From an uncultured Bacilli bacterium (lineage in GTDB: Bacteria > Bacillota_I > Bacilli_A > RF39 > UBA660), in NCBI GenBank assembly GCA_934140355.1, contig CAKPBH010000021.1, positions 1 to 24,492 on the forward strand: DNA of 24,492 nt, given 5' to 3'. Shown here one piece after another: positions 16,801 through 24,416 of the stretch. Position 1 is the first letter of the stretch. Each line of letters begins with the position of its first letter. Both the position numbers and the translations under genes were made by a program. The notes beneath the pieces are model-generated. The model saw only the letters and a list, made by a program, of their open reading frames with translations. It was not told where the DNA came from and did not search any database.

Positions 16801-17304
16801 ATTAAAGCTTTGAAAAAAGGAAATACTTTTTTAAAAGTTTACGCCCTAGATGGTAGTGGTATTATTAAAGAAATTCCTGTCACCATTACTTTAGATGAAG
16901 TAAATTTAGAGGACTACGAAGTAATTGAAGATGCTTATTTAAAAATAGGACAAAATTATTCTCCGGAAACTTTTAAAAATAGTATTTATCAAGGAAACAA
17001 GTACACCATTCGTCTTTCTAGTCAAAATCCATTTATCGCAACTGGAGATAAAATCAGTATTTTAAACAATAATGAAACTCTAAAACAAGAATATACAGCA
17101 GTTATCTTAGGGGATGTTACAGGAAATGGCACGGTTGATGTTGGTGATGTTGCCAAACTATATCAGTATATAAGGGGAGCATTTAATATGGAAAAAGAAT
17201 TTATGTTAGCGGGAGATGTCTATCATGATAATCTAATCGAATTAAATGATGTCGCTAAACTATACCAATATGTTAGAAAAGGAATAGAAAAATTGGAGGG
17301 ATAA
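13873..17304 (+). CDS. Secreted C1A papain-like protease with GLUG-like repeats and C-terminal dockerin
   Basis: 1143 residues. A signal peptide or anchor covers about 1-34 (cleavage likely near TYA/YQ). The C1A papain-fold domain (about 90-375) has Gln110, nucleophile Cys116 in GICWAFSA, His299 in GGHAMAIIGY and Asn342 in LKNSWGD. A region at about 375-480 fits the lectin-like domain that often follows such proteases. GLUG-like beta-helix repeats, with recurrent GGVVG/GGGIVG and YNYGNI motifs, span roughly 595-920. A Big_2-like Ig domain lies at about 925-1010. The end is a type I-like dockerin with two calcium loops, D1081-N1085-D1092 and D1115-D1119-D1126, each followed by VAKLYQY. GGAGG upstream sets the ATG. 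It is the first gene of a two-gene operon with a cohesin-like partner. Confidence 0.9.
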   Translation: MSKINKKNLSLIFLNIIFILLVIIYGVNQKTYAYQENNHSKEYVLNPEWVKYTALSSEEQKKYEVVPEKMIYQYKKDNESKISLFSANDETYPEYYNLNDDGYSTPPDYQGSLGICWAFSAASSMESYLLKNGISNIKNPIKFSVRQLDYASVQKEYITEGFNPYQMAERVYPGSGARPNTAFVLMSSGISPVTTEKFADSLSDTGKKKLNEVINLDNVEYTVDSYVNYGTIGDYNNEEERKSWIKEIKNHLFRYGSVAVSVKGSSPYSAGSCIHVSNDSNSFLVNQNGNCNESGDGGHAMAIIGYDDNYTYKYCRLSSTTSNDLTNCDNIVSGKGAFILKNSWGDSYPYPYLAYTSNVNASYGITGVSLKDWDINYDTTKENEGTYDATLSQVTYYKSNKIVEQLKKVSFYSVSSNNVDYQVYIRTSEEEEYRLLGTVTTDKVGLNSLKVDDDILLDGNKFSIKITSSDGYVDKIYAFTKLKDETEALKIDTVIKNNQQYEMNDSTLSIYSVTENIANGEKIEYQLLDSTGKDISNILNVDKNYNLNHQVKPSIQISGVLPSGTLTLKTIYNNLEVDSDMIKVNSLKNLWSGGSGTIDDPYLISDVEDFKKIFTSEEYLKVNYKLINDLDFSTTSDWNSGEISNYQAFSGTLDGDNHMILGLNTMSNIPSLFYSLNKAVIKNLIFSESTIQSKESGWANLVAMMAYDATLENIIVTKSVKITGNASYAGGVVGTAYNTKFTKIANYADVKTNYEYEGKASGIVNVGYAITLNECYNYGNIAASKSIAAGLVAILESDNTSDSLIQNSYNFGNITSLMTGGGIVGKGESSIIENTYNIFSKKLESNIGNIIGTSSYMGIKNTFYLSSYGNSLVEDVNNSTTEINVMGKKEEELKEKSTYLNFDFDNIWEIENNNYPRLRNLNYTYLTDIELTKEIQLEVGEEREITLSFIPSSASNTKVKLEVLNRDLLTLDENNKIKALKKGNTFLKVYALDGSGIIKEIPVTITLDEVNLEDYEVIEDAYLKIGQNYSPETFKNSIYQGNKYTIRLSSQNPFIATGDKISILNNNETLKQEYTAVILGDVTGNGTVDVGDVAKLYQYIRGAFNMEKEFMLAGDVYHDNLIELNDVAKLYQYVRKGIEKLEG

Positions 17305-17307
17305 AAA

Positions 17308-18771
17308 ATGAAATTACTAAATCGAATAACTTTTATATTAATTATCTCTTTTTCCTTTCTTTCACCCATTTATGCAAAAACCACACTTTCTTTACATTGC
17401 CCATCCACAAGTACCCTAAATAGTGTCGTAACTTGTGATGTTTCTGCTAATAGTGATACTGAACTTTCGGCAATTAGTACCCGTTTGAAAGTAAGTAGTA
17501 ATCTAGAATTTGTAGACTTTAAAACAGATGCTAGTTGGCAAGGAATAGGGGATGGAGGAAATATTGATTTATATACTTATCCTAATCAAAAAGGAGAAAT
17601 AAAACTAGGTCAAGCTACCATTAAAATTCTAAATAATAGCACTAAAACTGGTACCATTTCTCTAGAAAACACTACCGTATATCAAGCAGATTTTAGTGGT
17701 ACAAAAATAAATAATACTGCCGTAAATATCAAAATATTATCAACCAATAATCATTTATCTAGTTTAACTGTAGATAAATTTGAGCTCAGTCCAAAATTTA
17801 ATAAAGATACCCTAAACTATACCTTAAGTTTAGATAGCAGTACGGTTTTAATCAAGGCAACTGCTGAAGATGAGACTGCTACTATAAGTGGAACTGGGGT
17901 AAAAAATCTTCAATATGGAGAAAATAACTTTGTCATTACTGTCACAAGTGAATCAGGAGATAAAAAAGAATATCACTTACAAATTACTAGACCTAACAAA
18001 CAAGAAGATAACCTGGACAAAAGTGATGATAATTCTAGTAAGAAGGACGAAGAAATAAAAGAAGTTCCTAAAAATAATACCCAAGGAAGTATAAGTGAAT
18101 CAGTAACTTCTAATCATAAAGAATCCCAAAATGAAGAGTCAAAAAAGATACCTCTTTTAAAAAGTTTAATCATAGAAGGATATCCAATTGATTTTAAAGA
18201 AAATACTTACACTTATTCTCTAGAACTTTTAAGAAAAGAAAAAAGTTTGTCTGTGAAAGCTATTCCTCTAGACGAGAAGACTAAAGTTACTATTTCAGGC
18301 AATGATAACTTAGTGTTAGGAGCAAATGAAATCATCATAACATTAGAAAGCGAAGATGGAGGTAAAAATACTTATAAAGTCCTTGCAACAAAAAAGGGAG
18401 AGGTTTGCTTAATAAAAGAGTTAAAAATAAAAAATTATCCAATCTCTTTTACTTGTAATAAATATGAATATACCTTAAAAATAAAAGACGAAAGTCATCT
18501 AGATATGAATGTTATTCCCGTTAGTGATGATGTCAAAATAAATATTTTAAATAATGATAATTTAAAAGAGGGAAGTATCATTACCGTTTCTGTGGCTAAA
18601 GAAAACGATTCATATCAATATTTATTCAAAATAGAAAAAGAAAATCAAAGTAGTCGCAGTATTATGGATAATAAAAAAGAATTCATTTTAATCTCTGTTT
18701 TAATTATTGGTCTATTATATTTAACGTTAAGATTTATTTTAAGAAAAAAACTGCGATTCAAGGAAAAATAA
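17308..18771 (+). CDS. Membrane-anchored cohesin-like protein with cadherin-like repeats
   Basis: 487 residues. A signal peptide (1-23, ending IYA) is followed by a cohesin/CBM-like beta-sandwich (about 25-145): LEFVDF, then GNIDLYTYPN and IKLGQATIKIL, with Cys31 and Cys43 possibly disulfide-bonded. Three cadherin-like beta-sandwich repeats (PF12733 type) follow at about 150-228, 285-365 and 370-445. The first and second are separated by a charged, disordered linker. A C-terminal membrane helix (about 462-478) is followed by a basic tail. GGAGGG just before the ATG and a three-base gap after the protease gene show co-expression. The likely role is to hold the dockerin-bearing protease on the cell surface. 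The cohesin call rests on fold-level pattern and context and is moderately sure. Confidence 0.75.
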   Translation: MKLLNRITFILIISFSFLSPIYAKTTLSLHCPSTSTLNSVVTCDVSANSDTELSAISTRLKVSSNLEFVDFKTDASWQGIGDGGNIDLYTYPNQKGEIKLGQATIKILNNSTKTGTISLENTTVYQADFSGTKINNTAVNIKILSTNNHLSSLTVDKFELSPKFNKDTLNYTLSLDSSTVLIKATAEDETATISGTGVKNLQYGENNFVITVTSESGDKKEYHLQITRPNKQEDNLDKSDDNSSKKDEEIKEVPKNNTQGSISESVTSNHKESQNEESKKIPLLKSLIIEGYPIDFKENTYTYSLELLRKEKSLSVKAIPLDEKTKVTISGNDNLVLGANEIIITLESEDGGKNTYKVLATKKGEVCLIKELKIKNYPISFTCNKYEYTLKIKDESHLDMNVIPVSDDVKINILNNDNLKEGSIITVSVAKENDSYQYLFKIEKENQSSRSIMDNKKEFILISVLIIGLLYLTLRFILRKKLRFKEK

Positions 18772-18854
18772 AAATTTTTACTATCTAAATAAAATAGATT
18801 TATGCACTGACCAAAAAAACACTTCTATAATATATTAAAGTAGAGGTGGTGAGG

Positions 18855-19148
18855 TTGACAGAAATTAATGTAATAGAATTAACGCATTTAAAAGAGGCAA
18901 ACATTATTGACATAAGAAGTTTGTATGATTATAGTATAGGGCATATTGATGGGGCAATAAATATCCCTTATTATAATCTCTTAAACAATTACACGCATTA
19001 CTTAAGTAAGTATTTACTCTATTATATGTATTGTGAAACAGGAGAACAATCAAGAGAAATTGCTATTCGTTTAAATCGTTTTGGATATCATATCATAAAC
19101 ATTACAGGGGGCTATCAAGAATATCTTAATTTTCTATCGAAAAGGTAA
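18855..19148 (+). CDS. Single-domain rhodanese-like sulfurtransferase
   Basis: About 97 residues, one rhodanese domain. It has NIIDIRSLYDYSIGHIDGAINIP, with the typical D-x-R and GHI-x-GA-x-NIP motifs. The active-site loop is C60-ETGEQSR, a six-residue loop of the sulfurtransferase kind that carries a persulfide on Cys60. GAGGTGG at 18843-18849 and the overlapping GTG codons favour TTG 18855 (MTEINV) over GTG 18846. TATAAT at 18826-18831 may be its promoter. A terminator covers its stop, so it is monocistronic, upstream of a metal exporter-like gene. Its sulfur acceptor is unknown. Confidence 0.85.
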   Translation: MTEINVIELTHLKEANIIDIRSLYDYSIGHIDGAINIPYYNLLNNYTHYLSKYLLYYMYCETGEQSREIAIRLNRFGYHIINITGGYQEYLNFLSKR

Positions 19149-19169
19149 GGCTTTTTTCCTTACTTTTTT
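19145..19169 (+). terminator. Terminator overlapping the rhodanese stop codon
   Basis: GTAAGG (19145-19150, containing the TAA stop) pairs with CCTTAC (19158-19163), followed by six T. Confidence 0.75.
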
Positions 19170-19183
19170 GCTTTTTAAGCAGG

Positions 19184-19212
19184 TTGACTCTACTAGTTTA
19201 ATGTGTTAATAT
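19184..19212 (+). promoter_or_regulatory. Extended -10 promoter for the exporter-MutS-like pair
   Basis: TTGACT (19184-19189), 17 bases, then TAATAT (19207-19212) preceded by TGT, an extended -10. The start codon follows at 19238. Confidence 0.5.
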
Positions 19213-19237
19213 TTTAAGTAAATAAGAGGTGATAAAA

Positions 19238-20071
19238 ATGATTGATGTTGTAAAAGATACCGTTATAGATACTCTAAAATTGCTTCCCTTTTTGTGGATT
19301 ACTTTCTATTTTATTGAAGTAATTGAACATAAGTATCAAAATAAAAGTAAGAAATTTATCCAAAAATCAGGAAACTTCGGCCCACTTTTTGGCGGCGTTC
19401 TAGGCATTATTCCTCAATGTGGCTTTTCCGTTATGGCAACTAATTTATATATTACTAGAATTATTACCTTAGGCACACTAATTAGTATATATCTATCCAC
19501 TAGTGATGAAATGTTACCAATCTTACTTGCGGAAAATAAAAATATTAAGGACATTCTCTTTTTATTACTAATAAAAGCAATTATTGGGATTATCTCCGGA
19601 TTTATGATTGATTTTATTGTAAGAAAAAAAGAAGATTTACAAGTAGAAACCATTTGTAAACAAGAGCATTGTCATTGTGAAAAGGGACTATTTTCATCTA
19701 GTTTAAACCATACCCTAAATACAACAGTTTTTATTTTTATTACAACATTTTTCATTAATATTCTTATGCATTATTCCCTAGAGGAGTACTTGAAAAGTAT
19801 TTTTCATAGCCAATCTATCCTAACCCCTTTTTTATCTAGTTTAATTGGATTTATCCCTAACTGTGGTTCTTCTATTATTCTAACGGAATTGTATTTAAAC
19901 CAAATCTTATCAACAGGAAGCTTAATCGCAGGCCTTCTAACTGGAAGTGGAGTAGCAGTTCTAGTTTTATTTAGAAACAATAAAAATAAAAAAGAAAATT
20001 TAACAATAGTAGCCCTAATCTATTTTATTGGAGTCTTTTCAGGACTTATCTTAAACTTACTGGGCATATAA
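19238..20071 (+). CDS. Putative ArsP_2-like heavy-metal exporter/manganese transporter-family protein
   Basis: About 277 residues, with eight to ten membrane helices in two related halves. Each half has a PxCG motif at the end of a G-rich helix (PQCG 59-62 and PNCG 207-210), as in the family annotated as putative 10-TM heavy-metal exporters or arsenic efflux (ArsP_2). The cytosolic or external loop between the halves holds a dense metal-binding candidate: Cys140, His144, Cys145, His146 and Cys147. AGAGGTGA sets ATG 19238, and GTG 19229 lies inside that site. The MutS-like gene follows after ten bases. The transported metal or metalloid cannot be told from sequence. Confidence 0.75.
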   Translation: MIDVVKDTVIDTLKLLPFLWITFYFIEVIEHKYQNKSKKFIQKSGNFGPLFGGVLGIIPQCGFSVMATNLYITRIITLGTLISIYLSTSDEMLPILLAENKNIKDILFLLLIKAIIGIISGFMIDFIVRKKEDLQVETICKQEHCHCEKGLFSSSLNHTLNTTVFIFITTFFINILMHYSLEEYLKSIFHSQSILTPFLSSLIGFIPNCGSSIILTELYLNQILSTGSLIAGLLTGSGVAVLVLFRNNKNKKENLTIVALIYFIGVFSGLILNLLGI

Positions 20072-20081
20072 AGGAGAAAAA

Positions 20082-21818
20082 ATGAAACAAAAATTAGAAT
20101 ATCAAAAATATTTAAACCAAAAACAATTCTATGAAAAAAAAGTAAATAAGGTAGCTAGTTTAAGAATGATAGCTTTTCTCGTTATGGTTTTTAGTTTTAT
20201 CCTAAAGTATTACTATTATAAAGTATTTTGGGGGACCATTTTTATTTTATCTCTAGTTAGTTTTTTTATTCTAGTAATCATTCATGATAAGTATTTTAAA
20301 AAATATCACTATTATGCGTCTTACTTAAATATTTTAGAGAACTATCTTCAAAGAGCAAGTGGAGAGTGGAAAAAATTTAAAGATACAGGGGAGGAATTTT
20401 TAGAAGAAGAAAATCATTACTTAAGAGATTTAGATGTCCTAGGACAAAATTCCTTATTTCAATATTTATGTATTTGTAAAACTATCGGAGGCAAGAGAAG
20501 ATTATTTCAAAAATTATCAAACGAGAATCTAGATACGCAAAAATTAGTTGCCACCCAACAGGCAGTAGAAGAATTATCGAAAAGTAAAGAATTTATCATT
20601 AATTATCAAATTGCCTTAGCCGAATATCAGAATAAAGCAATTGATTTAAGTACCATCTTTTCGACATATACTAAAGACCAAGCCCAAAATGTTAGGGATT
20701 ATCTTATCTCGATAATAACAACAATTCTCTTAATTACTTTCTTTTGTTTATCCCTTTTTCATTTTATTAGCGTAAAATACTTCTATGGCTTATTCCTTTT
20801 TAATTATCTTATTTCTTTTATGTATAGTTTAATCTATCATCATGATTTTGATAAAATGACCAATCTTGTTAGGTCTTATCACCAAGTTCCTTATCTAGCA
20901 AGTATTATCCTAAAAGAAAACTTCAACAGTAAAAAGTTACAAAAAATCCAAAAAGAAGTATTCACTACTAGTGAAATGACCAAAAAAATCAATTTTTTAG
21001 ATTCTCTAAATAGCATTAAGGATAATCTCTTGTTCAATTTTTTATTTAATGGTTTTTTCTGCATAAACCTAATTTCCCGTTCATACTTTAATCTCTTTTT
21101 AAAAAAGGATTTTCCTAAGTTAAAATCAAGTATTCATGATATGGAAGAATTAGAAGCATTAATTAGTTTAGCAACACTTGGTATCTTAAAAGAAAATATA
21201 TGTATGCCAAAAAAATGGGAAAAGGTGAGTATTGAATTTAAAGAAATTAGACATCCTCTTTTAGAAGAAAATATTTGTGTTGCCAATGACTTTGAAAGTG
21301 ATGCTGGCGTAAATATTATTACCGGCTCCAACATGGGAGGAAAAACTTCATTTTTAAGAACGATAGGCATTAATCTCATTTTAATGAACGCAGGAACTTT
21401 TACCTGTGCCACCTCTTTTTCCTCAGCATACTTTAAAATATTTACTTCCATGCGGATTAACGATGATATTGAAAAAGGAATTTCAACCTTTTATGGAGAA
21501 CTTTTAAGAATTAAAGAAGCACTATCCTATTTAGAAAAAGGAAATATGATTGTTTTAATTGATGAAATATTCAAGGGAACCAATTATCAAGATCGAATTT
21601 ATGGTGCTAAAAAAGTTATTCAAAGATTACAAAACAAGCAAGTCATTACCCTTCTAACTACGCATGATTTTGAACTTTGTGATGAAAAAAATATTAAAAA
21701 CTATCATGTCAAAGAATATTACGAAGGAGATAAAATTCAATTTGATTATAAAATAAGACCAGGAAAATGTACGAGTACAAATGCTAAGTACTTAATGGAA
21801 AAATTAAATATTATTTAA
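20082..21818 (+). CDS. Membrane-anchored MutS-family ATPase
   Basis: 578 residues. It has two N-terminal membrane helices (about 28-42 and 48-68), a helical region with DVLGQNSLFQYL (MutS core/lever type), and a second hydrophobic pair at about 207-257. The C-terminal MutS domain V ATPase follows, with Walker A 415-422 (GSNMGGKT), TSMRINDDIEKGISTFYGEL, Walker B Asp494-Glu495 in VLIDEIFKGTN, and the TTHDFELCDE switch segment. The mismatch-recognition domain and the MutS2 Smr nuclease domain are absent. Such membrane MutS homologues are annotated in Firmicutes, but their role is unknown and mismatch repair is unlikely. AAAGGAG precedes the ATG. It is the second gene after the exporter, and a terminator follows. 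Confidence 0.85.
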   Translation: MKQKLEYQKYLNQKQFYEKKVNKVASLRMIAFLVMVFSFILKYYYYKVFWGTIFILSLVSFFILVIIHDKYFKKYHYYASYLNILENYLQRASGEWKKFKDTGEEFLEEENHYLRDLDVLGQNSLFQYLCICKTIGGKRRLFQKLSNENLDTQKLVATQQAVEELSKSKEFIINYQIALAEYQNKAIDLSTIFSTYTKDQAQNVRDYLISIITTILLITFFCLSLFHFISVKYFYGLFLFNYLISFMYSLIYHHDFDKMTNLVRSYHQVPYLASIILKENFNSKKLQKIQKEVFTTSEMTKKINFLDSLNSIKDNLLFNFLFNGFFCINLISRSYFNLFLKKDFPKLKSSIHDMEELEALISLATLGILKENICMPKKWEKVSIEFKEIRHPLLEENICVANDFESDAGVNIITGSNMGGKTSFLRTIGINLILMNAGTFTCATSFSSAYFKIFTSMRINDDIEKGISTFYGELLRIKEALSYLEKGNMIVLIDEIFKGTNYQDRIYGAKKVIQRLQNKQVITLLTTHDFELCDEKNIKNYHVKEYYEGDKIQFDYKIRPGKCTSTNAKYLMEKLNII

Positions 21819-21819
21819 A

Positions 21820-21846
21820 ATAGCACCCTTATGATGCTATCTTTTT
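21820..21846 (+). terminator. Terminator after the MutS-like gene
   Basis: ATAGCA (21820-21825) pairs with TGCTAT (21835-21840) over a nine-base loop. CTTTTT follows. Confidence 0.75.
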
Positions 21847-21945
21847 AATTAGTCAAAATCTCTATTCGTATTTTCCAATTAAAAAAATAAGATATTCTTT
21901 TTTCAGTATTTATAGTATAATAAAAATACTTAAGGAGGAACTTAC

Positions 21946-23226
21946 GTGAAAGAGAAGTATTATGAATTTACAACGACATTTGCTATGGGAATCATTTTCT
22001 TATTTGTAGGAATGATTTTAGCGATTGGAAAGGATGAACTTTACCAAAGTATCATTTCTACCATTATCTTTCTTTTGTGGGGGAATGCTTTTGTCCAGTT
22101 GGTTCGTCTTTATTTCAGACATCAAAGTAAGGAGAAAAAGAGAAAGGCTTTATCTTCATGTTTGTTTCATCTTATTCTTTGTCTATTTTTTGCTATTCTG
22201 CCTGATTTTATTTTTGGTCTTGCACCGATTCTTTTTGCTATTTATTTGACTATTTTAGGGATTAGTCAGTATATTATGGGATGTTTAGAAATTAGAACTC
22301 ATGAAACTTTTGGTGTTCGTTATTTTTTGCTTGGATGTATTTATTTGGCTATTGCTATTCCTATTATTTTATCTCCTTTGGGAAAATTAGAGAATTTTCT
22401 TATGTGTTTGGCTATTTATGCTATATTTTTGGGGTTATCTTTTATTGGAGATGCACTTATTCAAATTATTCCTGTTAAGACGAAGGATAAATATAAACGA
22501 AAAATTAAAATAACTTTACCTAAGGTTGTAGAGGCAATTATTCCTTATGCTGTTATGGTGGATATTAATCGAAATTTAGAAACGTCTTTTTTTAAGGAGG
22601 GATCTTATCATCAAGAAAGAGATGATATGGTTAATTTAGATATTTTAATTCACACTTCAAACTGCGGGGTAAATCGTGTTGGGCATATTGATATTTGTTT
22701 TGAGGATAAGGTTATTACATATGCTAATTATGATGAGGGAAGTAGATTTGTTGGTGAGTTATTTGGTGATGGGGTATTGGCGATAGTAAAGGGGAAGAAA
22801 AGATATATTAATTTTTGTATTGATAATAGTAAGAAGACTATTTTTGATTTTGGTATTCATTTAACGGAAAAACAAAGGAAAAAGGTGGCATCTCGGATAA
22901 AAGAATTATTGAAAAATACTTATTCTTGGGATCATAAAAGGGATAAAAATTATCGTGATGGAAAAACTTATGCTGCTAAGCTTTATAAAAGAACTTCTGC
23001 TAAATTCTATAAATTTAAATCGGGAAAATATAAAACTTATTATGTTTTGGGAACGAATTGTTGCTTTTTGGTGGATGATATTATTGGTAAGAGTGGGATG
23101 GATATTCTTTCTATTAATGGATTGATTACGCCGGGAACTTATTACGATTATTTGAATAGAAAATTTAAGGGGAAAAATAGTAATATTATTTATAAAGAAA
23201 TTTATAATAAGGATAGAAGGGCGTGA
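21946..23226 (+). CDS. HdeD/DUF308-like membrane domain fused to a possible permuted papain-fold domain
   Basis: 426 residues from a GTG start, supported by AAGGAGGAA at 21932-21940. Residues 1-185 hold about six membrane helices arranged like DUF308/HdeD proteins. Residues about 210-426 form a soluble domain with His247 in VGHIDICF, then YANYDEGS and GDGVL, and Cys372/Cys373 in LGTNCCFLVDDIIG. A His before a Cys is the order seen in permuted NlpC/P60-type (YiiX/DUF4105-like) folds. NGLITPGTYYDYL at the end is also typical of those. Enzymatic activity on lipid or peptide is possible but not shown. TATAAT at 21916-21921 may start transcription. The methyltransferase gene follows after four bases, so the two are co-transcribed. 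Confidence 0.6.
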   Translation: MKEKYYEFTTTFAMGIIFLFVGMILAIGKDELYQSIISTIIFLLWGNAFVQLVRLYFRHQSKEKKRKALSSCLFHLILCLFFAILPDFIFGLAPILFAIYLTILGISQYIMGCLEIRTHETFGVRYFLLGCIYLAIAIPIILSPLGKLENFLMCLAIYAIFLGLSFIGDALIQIIPVKTKDKYKRKIKITLPKVVEAIIPYAVMVDINRNLETSFFKEGSYHQERDDMVNLDILIHTSNCGVNRVGHIDICFEDKVITYANYDEGSRFVGELFGDGVLAIVKGKKRYINFCIDNSKKTIFDFGIHLTEKQRKKVASRIKELLKNTYSWDHKRDKNYRDGKTYAAKLYKRTSAKFYKFKSGKYKTYYVLGTNCCFLVDDIIGKSGMDILSINGLITPGTYYDYLNRKFKGKNSNIIYKEIYNKDRRA

Positions 23227-23230
23227 TGAT

Positions 23231-24007
23231 ATGATGAAGCAGAGCACTTTATTGGAAAATTATTATAATAAATTTAATGAGGATAAGCGATTAGATACTA
23301 GAAGGGGACAAGTAGAATTTATCACAAATTTAAAATATATAGAGGAATATGTCCCTGTTGGAGCAAGAATTTTAGATGTTGGTGCTGGTACGGGAAAATA
23401 TAGTTTGTATTTGGATGGAAAAGGTTATCGAGTAGAGGCAGTTGAATTAGTTAAGCATAATTTAAATGTAATTAAGCAAAAAAATCCAGTATTAAAAAGT
23501 TATTTGGGCAATGCATTGGATTTATCTTTTTTAGAGGAAAATACTTATGATGCTGTTTTACTTTTTGGTCCAATTTATCATTTGAAGAAAAGAAGTGAAC
23601 AATTAAAAGCAATTGAAGAAGCAAAAAGATTGTTAAAACCAAATGGACTTCTCTTTATTTCTTATTGCATGAATGAGTATGCAATTATTACGCATGGATT
23701 TAAGGATGGAAACATTTTAAAGTCCATTGCTTCTGGAATGATAGATCTGGATTTCCATATTTTAGAAAAAGGAAATGAACTATATGATTATGTTCGATTA
23801 GAGGATATTGATTATATTTTTGAACAATCACATTTGAAGCGAATGAAAATTATTGCTTCAGATGGAGCAAGTAGCTATATTAAAGATACGTTAAATAAAA
23901 TGGATCAAAGTACTTTTGAAGTATTTTTAGACTATCATTTAAAAACCTGTGAAAGAAAAGAACTCTTAGGAGCATCTACCCATATTTTAGATATTTTAAA
24001 AAAATAG
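23231..24007 (+). CDS. Class I SAM-dependent methyltransferase
   Basis: 258 residues. Motif I ILDVGAGTG (47-55) binds SAM. An acidic residue at the end of beta 2 (VEAVEL), GNALDLSFL, and DAVLLFGPIYHL (motif IV region) followed by AKRLLKPNGLLFISY complete a Methyltransf_11-type Rossmann domain. The C-terminal about 100 residues probably bind the substrate, and no family-specific motif is seen. AAGGG before the start gives good spacing. ATG 23234 is an equally close alternative. It is coupled to the membrane/papain-fold gene. The substrate is unknown. Confidence 0.9.
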   Translation: MMKQSTLLENYYNKFNEDKRLDTRRGQVEFITNLKYIEEYVPVGARILDVGAGTGKYSLYLDGKGYRVEAVELVKHNLNVIKQKNPVLKSYLGNALDLSFLEENTYDAVLLFGPIYHLKKRSEQLKAIEEAKRLLKPNGLLFISYCMNEYAIITHGFKDGNILKSIASGMIDLDFHILEKGNELYDYVRLEDIDYIFEQSHLKRMKIIASDGASSYIKDTLNKMDQSTFEVFLDYHLKTCERKELLGASTHILDILKK

Positions 24008-24049
24008 CCCTAACCTAGTTGTTTATATTAAGTACAAATTCCTCTTTTT

Positions 24050-24058
24050 CATAAGATA
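24050..24058 (+). promoter_or_regulatory. Possible sigma-K-type -10 element upstream of the cotD-like gene
   Basis: CATAAGATA matches the mother-cell sigma-K -10 consensus CATAnnnTA exactly, 22 bases before the coat gene start. An AC-type -35 at the usual 16-17 base spacing is not clear, so this is tentative. Confidence 0.35.
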
Positions 24059-24080
24059 CACTAGAAAAGGAGGAATTTAG

Positions 24081-24416
24081 ATGTTTTATAATGATACTAT
24101 GGGACGTGATGATTTAGATATTAACATCACGAATCAAAATGTAAATACCAATACAAATGATAATATGAATTATAATGAAGTAGGAGGATATGACATGATG
24201 CCTATGCAGGGAAGTGTTATGAGTCCGATTGTAGAACCAGGCAGAGAGAGAATCGTAAATAGAACTTTTGTTCATGAAGTACCACATGTATGTCCAATTA
24301 ATACAAGAATTATTAATAATCATATTTACCGTCATACTTATCAACCAAGATATACTTGCTGTGAGGAAAATGTTGTTACTCAACAACAATGTGGTTCATG
24401 TTGCTGCTTTAAATAA
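24081..24416 (+). CDS. cotD: CotD-like spore coat protein
   Basis: 111 residues. An Asn-rich N-terminal half (NITNQNVNTNTN) is followed by SPIVEPGRERIVNRTFVHEVPHVCPINTRIINNHIYRH, resembling the inner-coat CotD family core, where a P-I-V-P and a V-P-H-x-H-P pattern precede an N-H-H-x-Y-x-H stretch. The C-terminus is Cys-rich (CC, C, CCC), as in coat proteins that cross-link. AAAGGAGGAA places the ATG. The B. subtilis homologue is made in the mother cell under sigma K, which fits the CATAAGATA upstream. The bases 24417-24492 contain a GGTTC/GAACC inverted repeat but no gene. Confidence 0.75.
   Translation: MFYNDTMGRDDLDINITNQNVNTNTNDNMNYNEVGGYDMMPMQGSVMSPIVEPGRERIVNRTFVHEVPHVCPINTRIINNHIYRHTYQPRYTCCEENVVTQQQCGSCCCFK

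Noticed and set aside
22906..23247. Minus-strand open frame over the membrane/papain-fold gene and methyltransferase start
   Set aside because: Low-complexity product and full overlap with a well supported gene.
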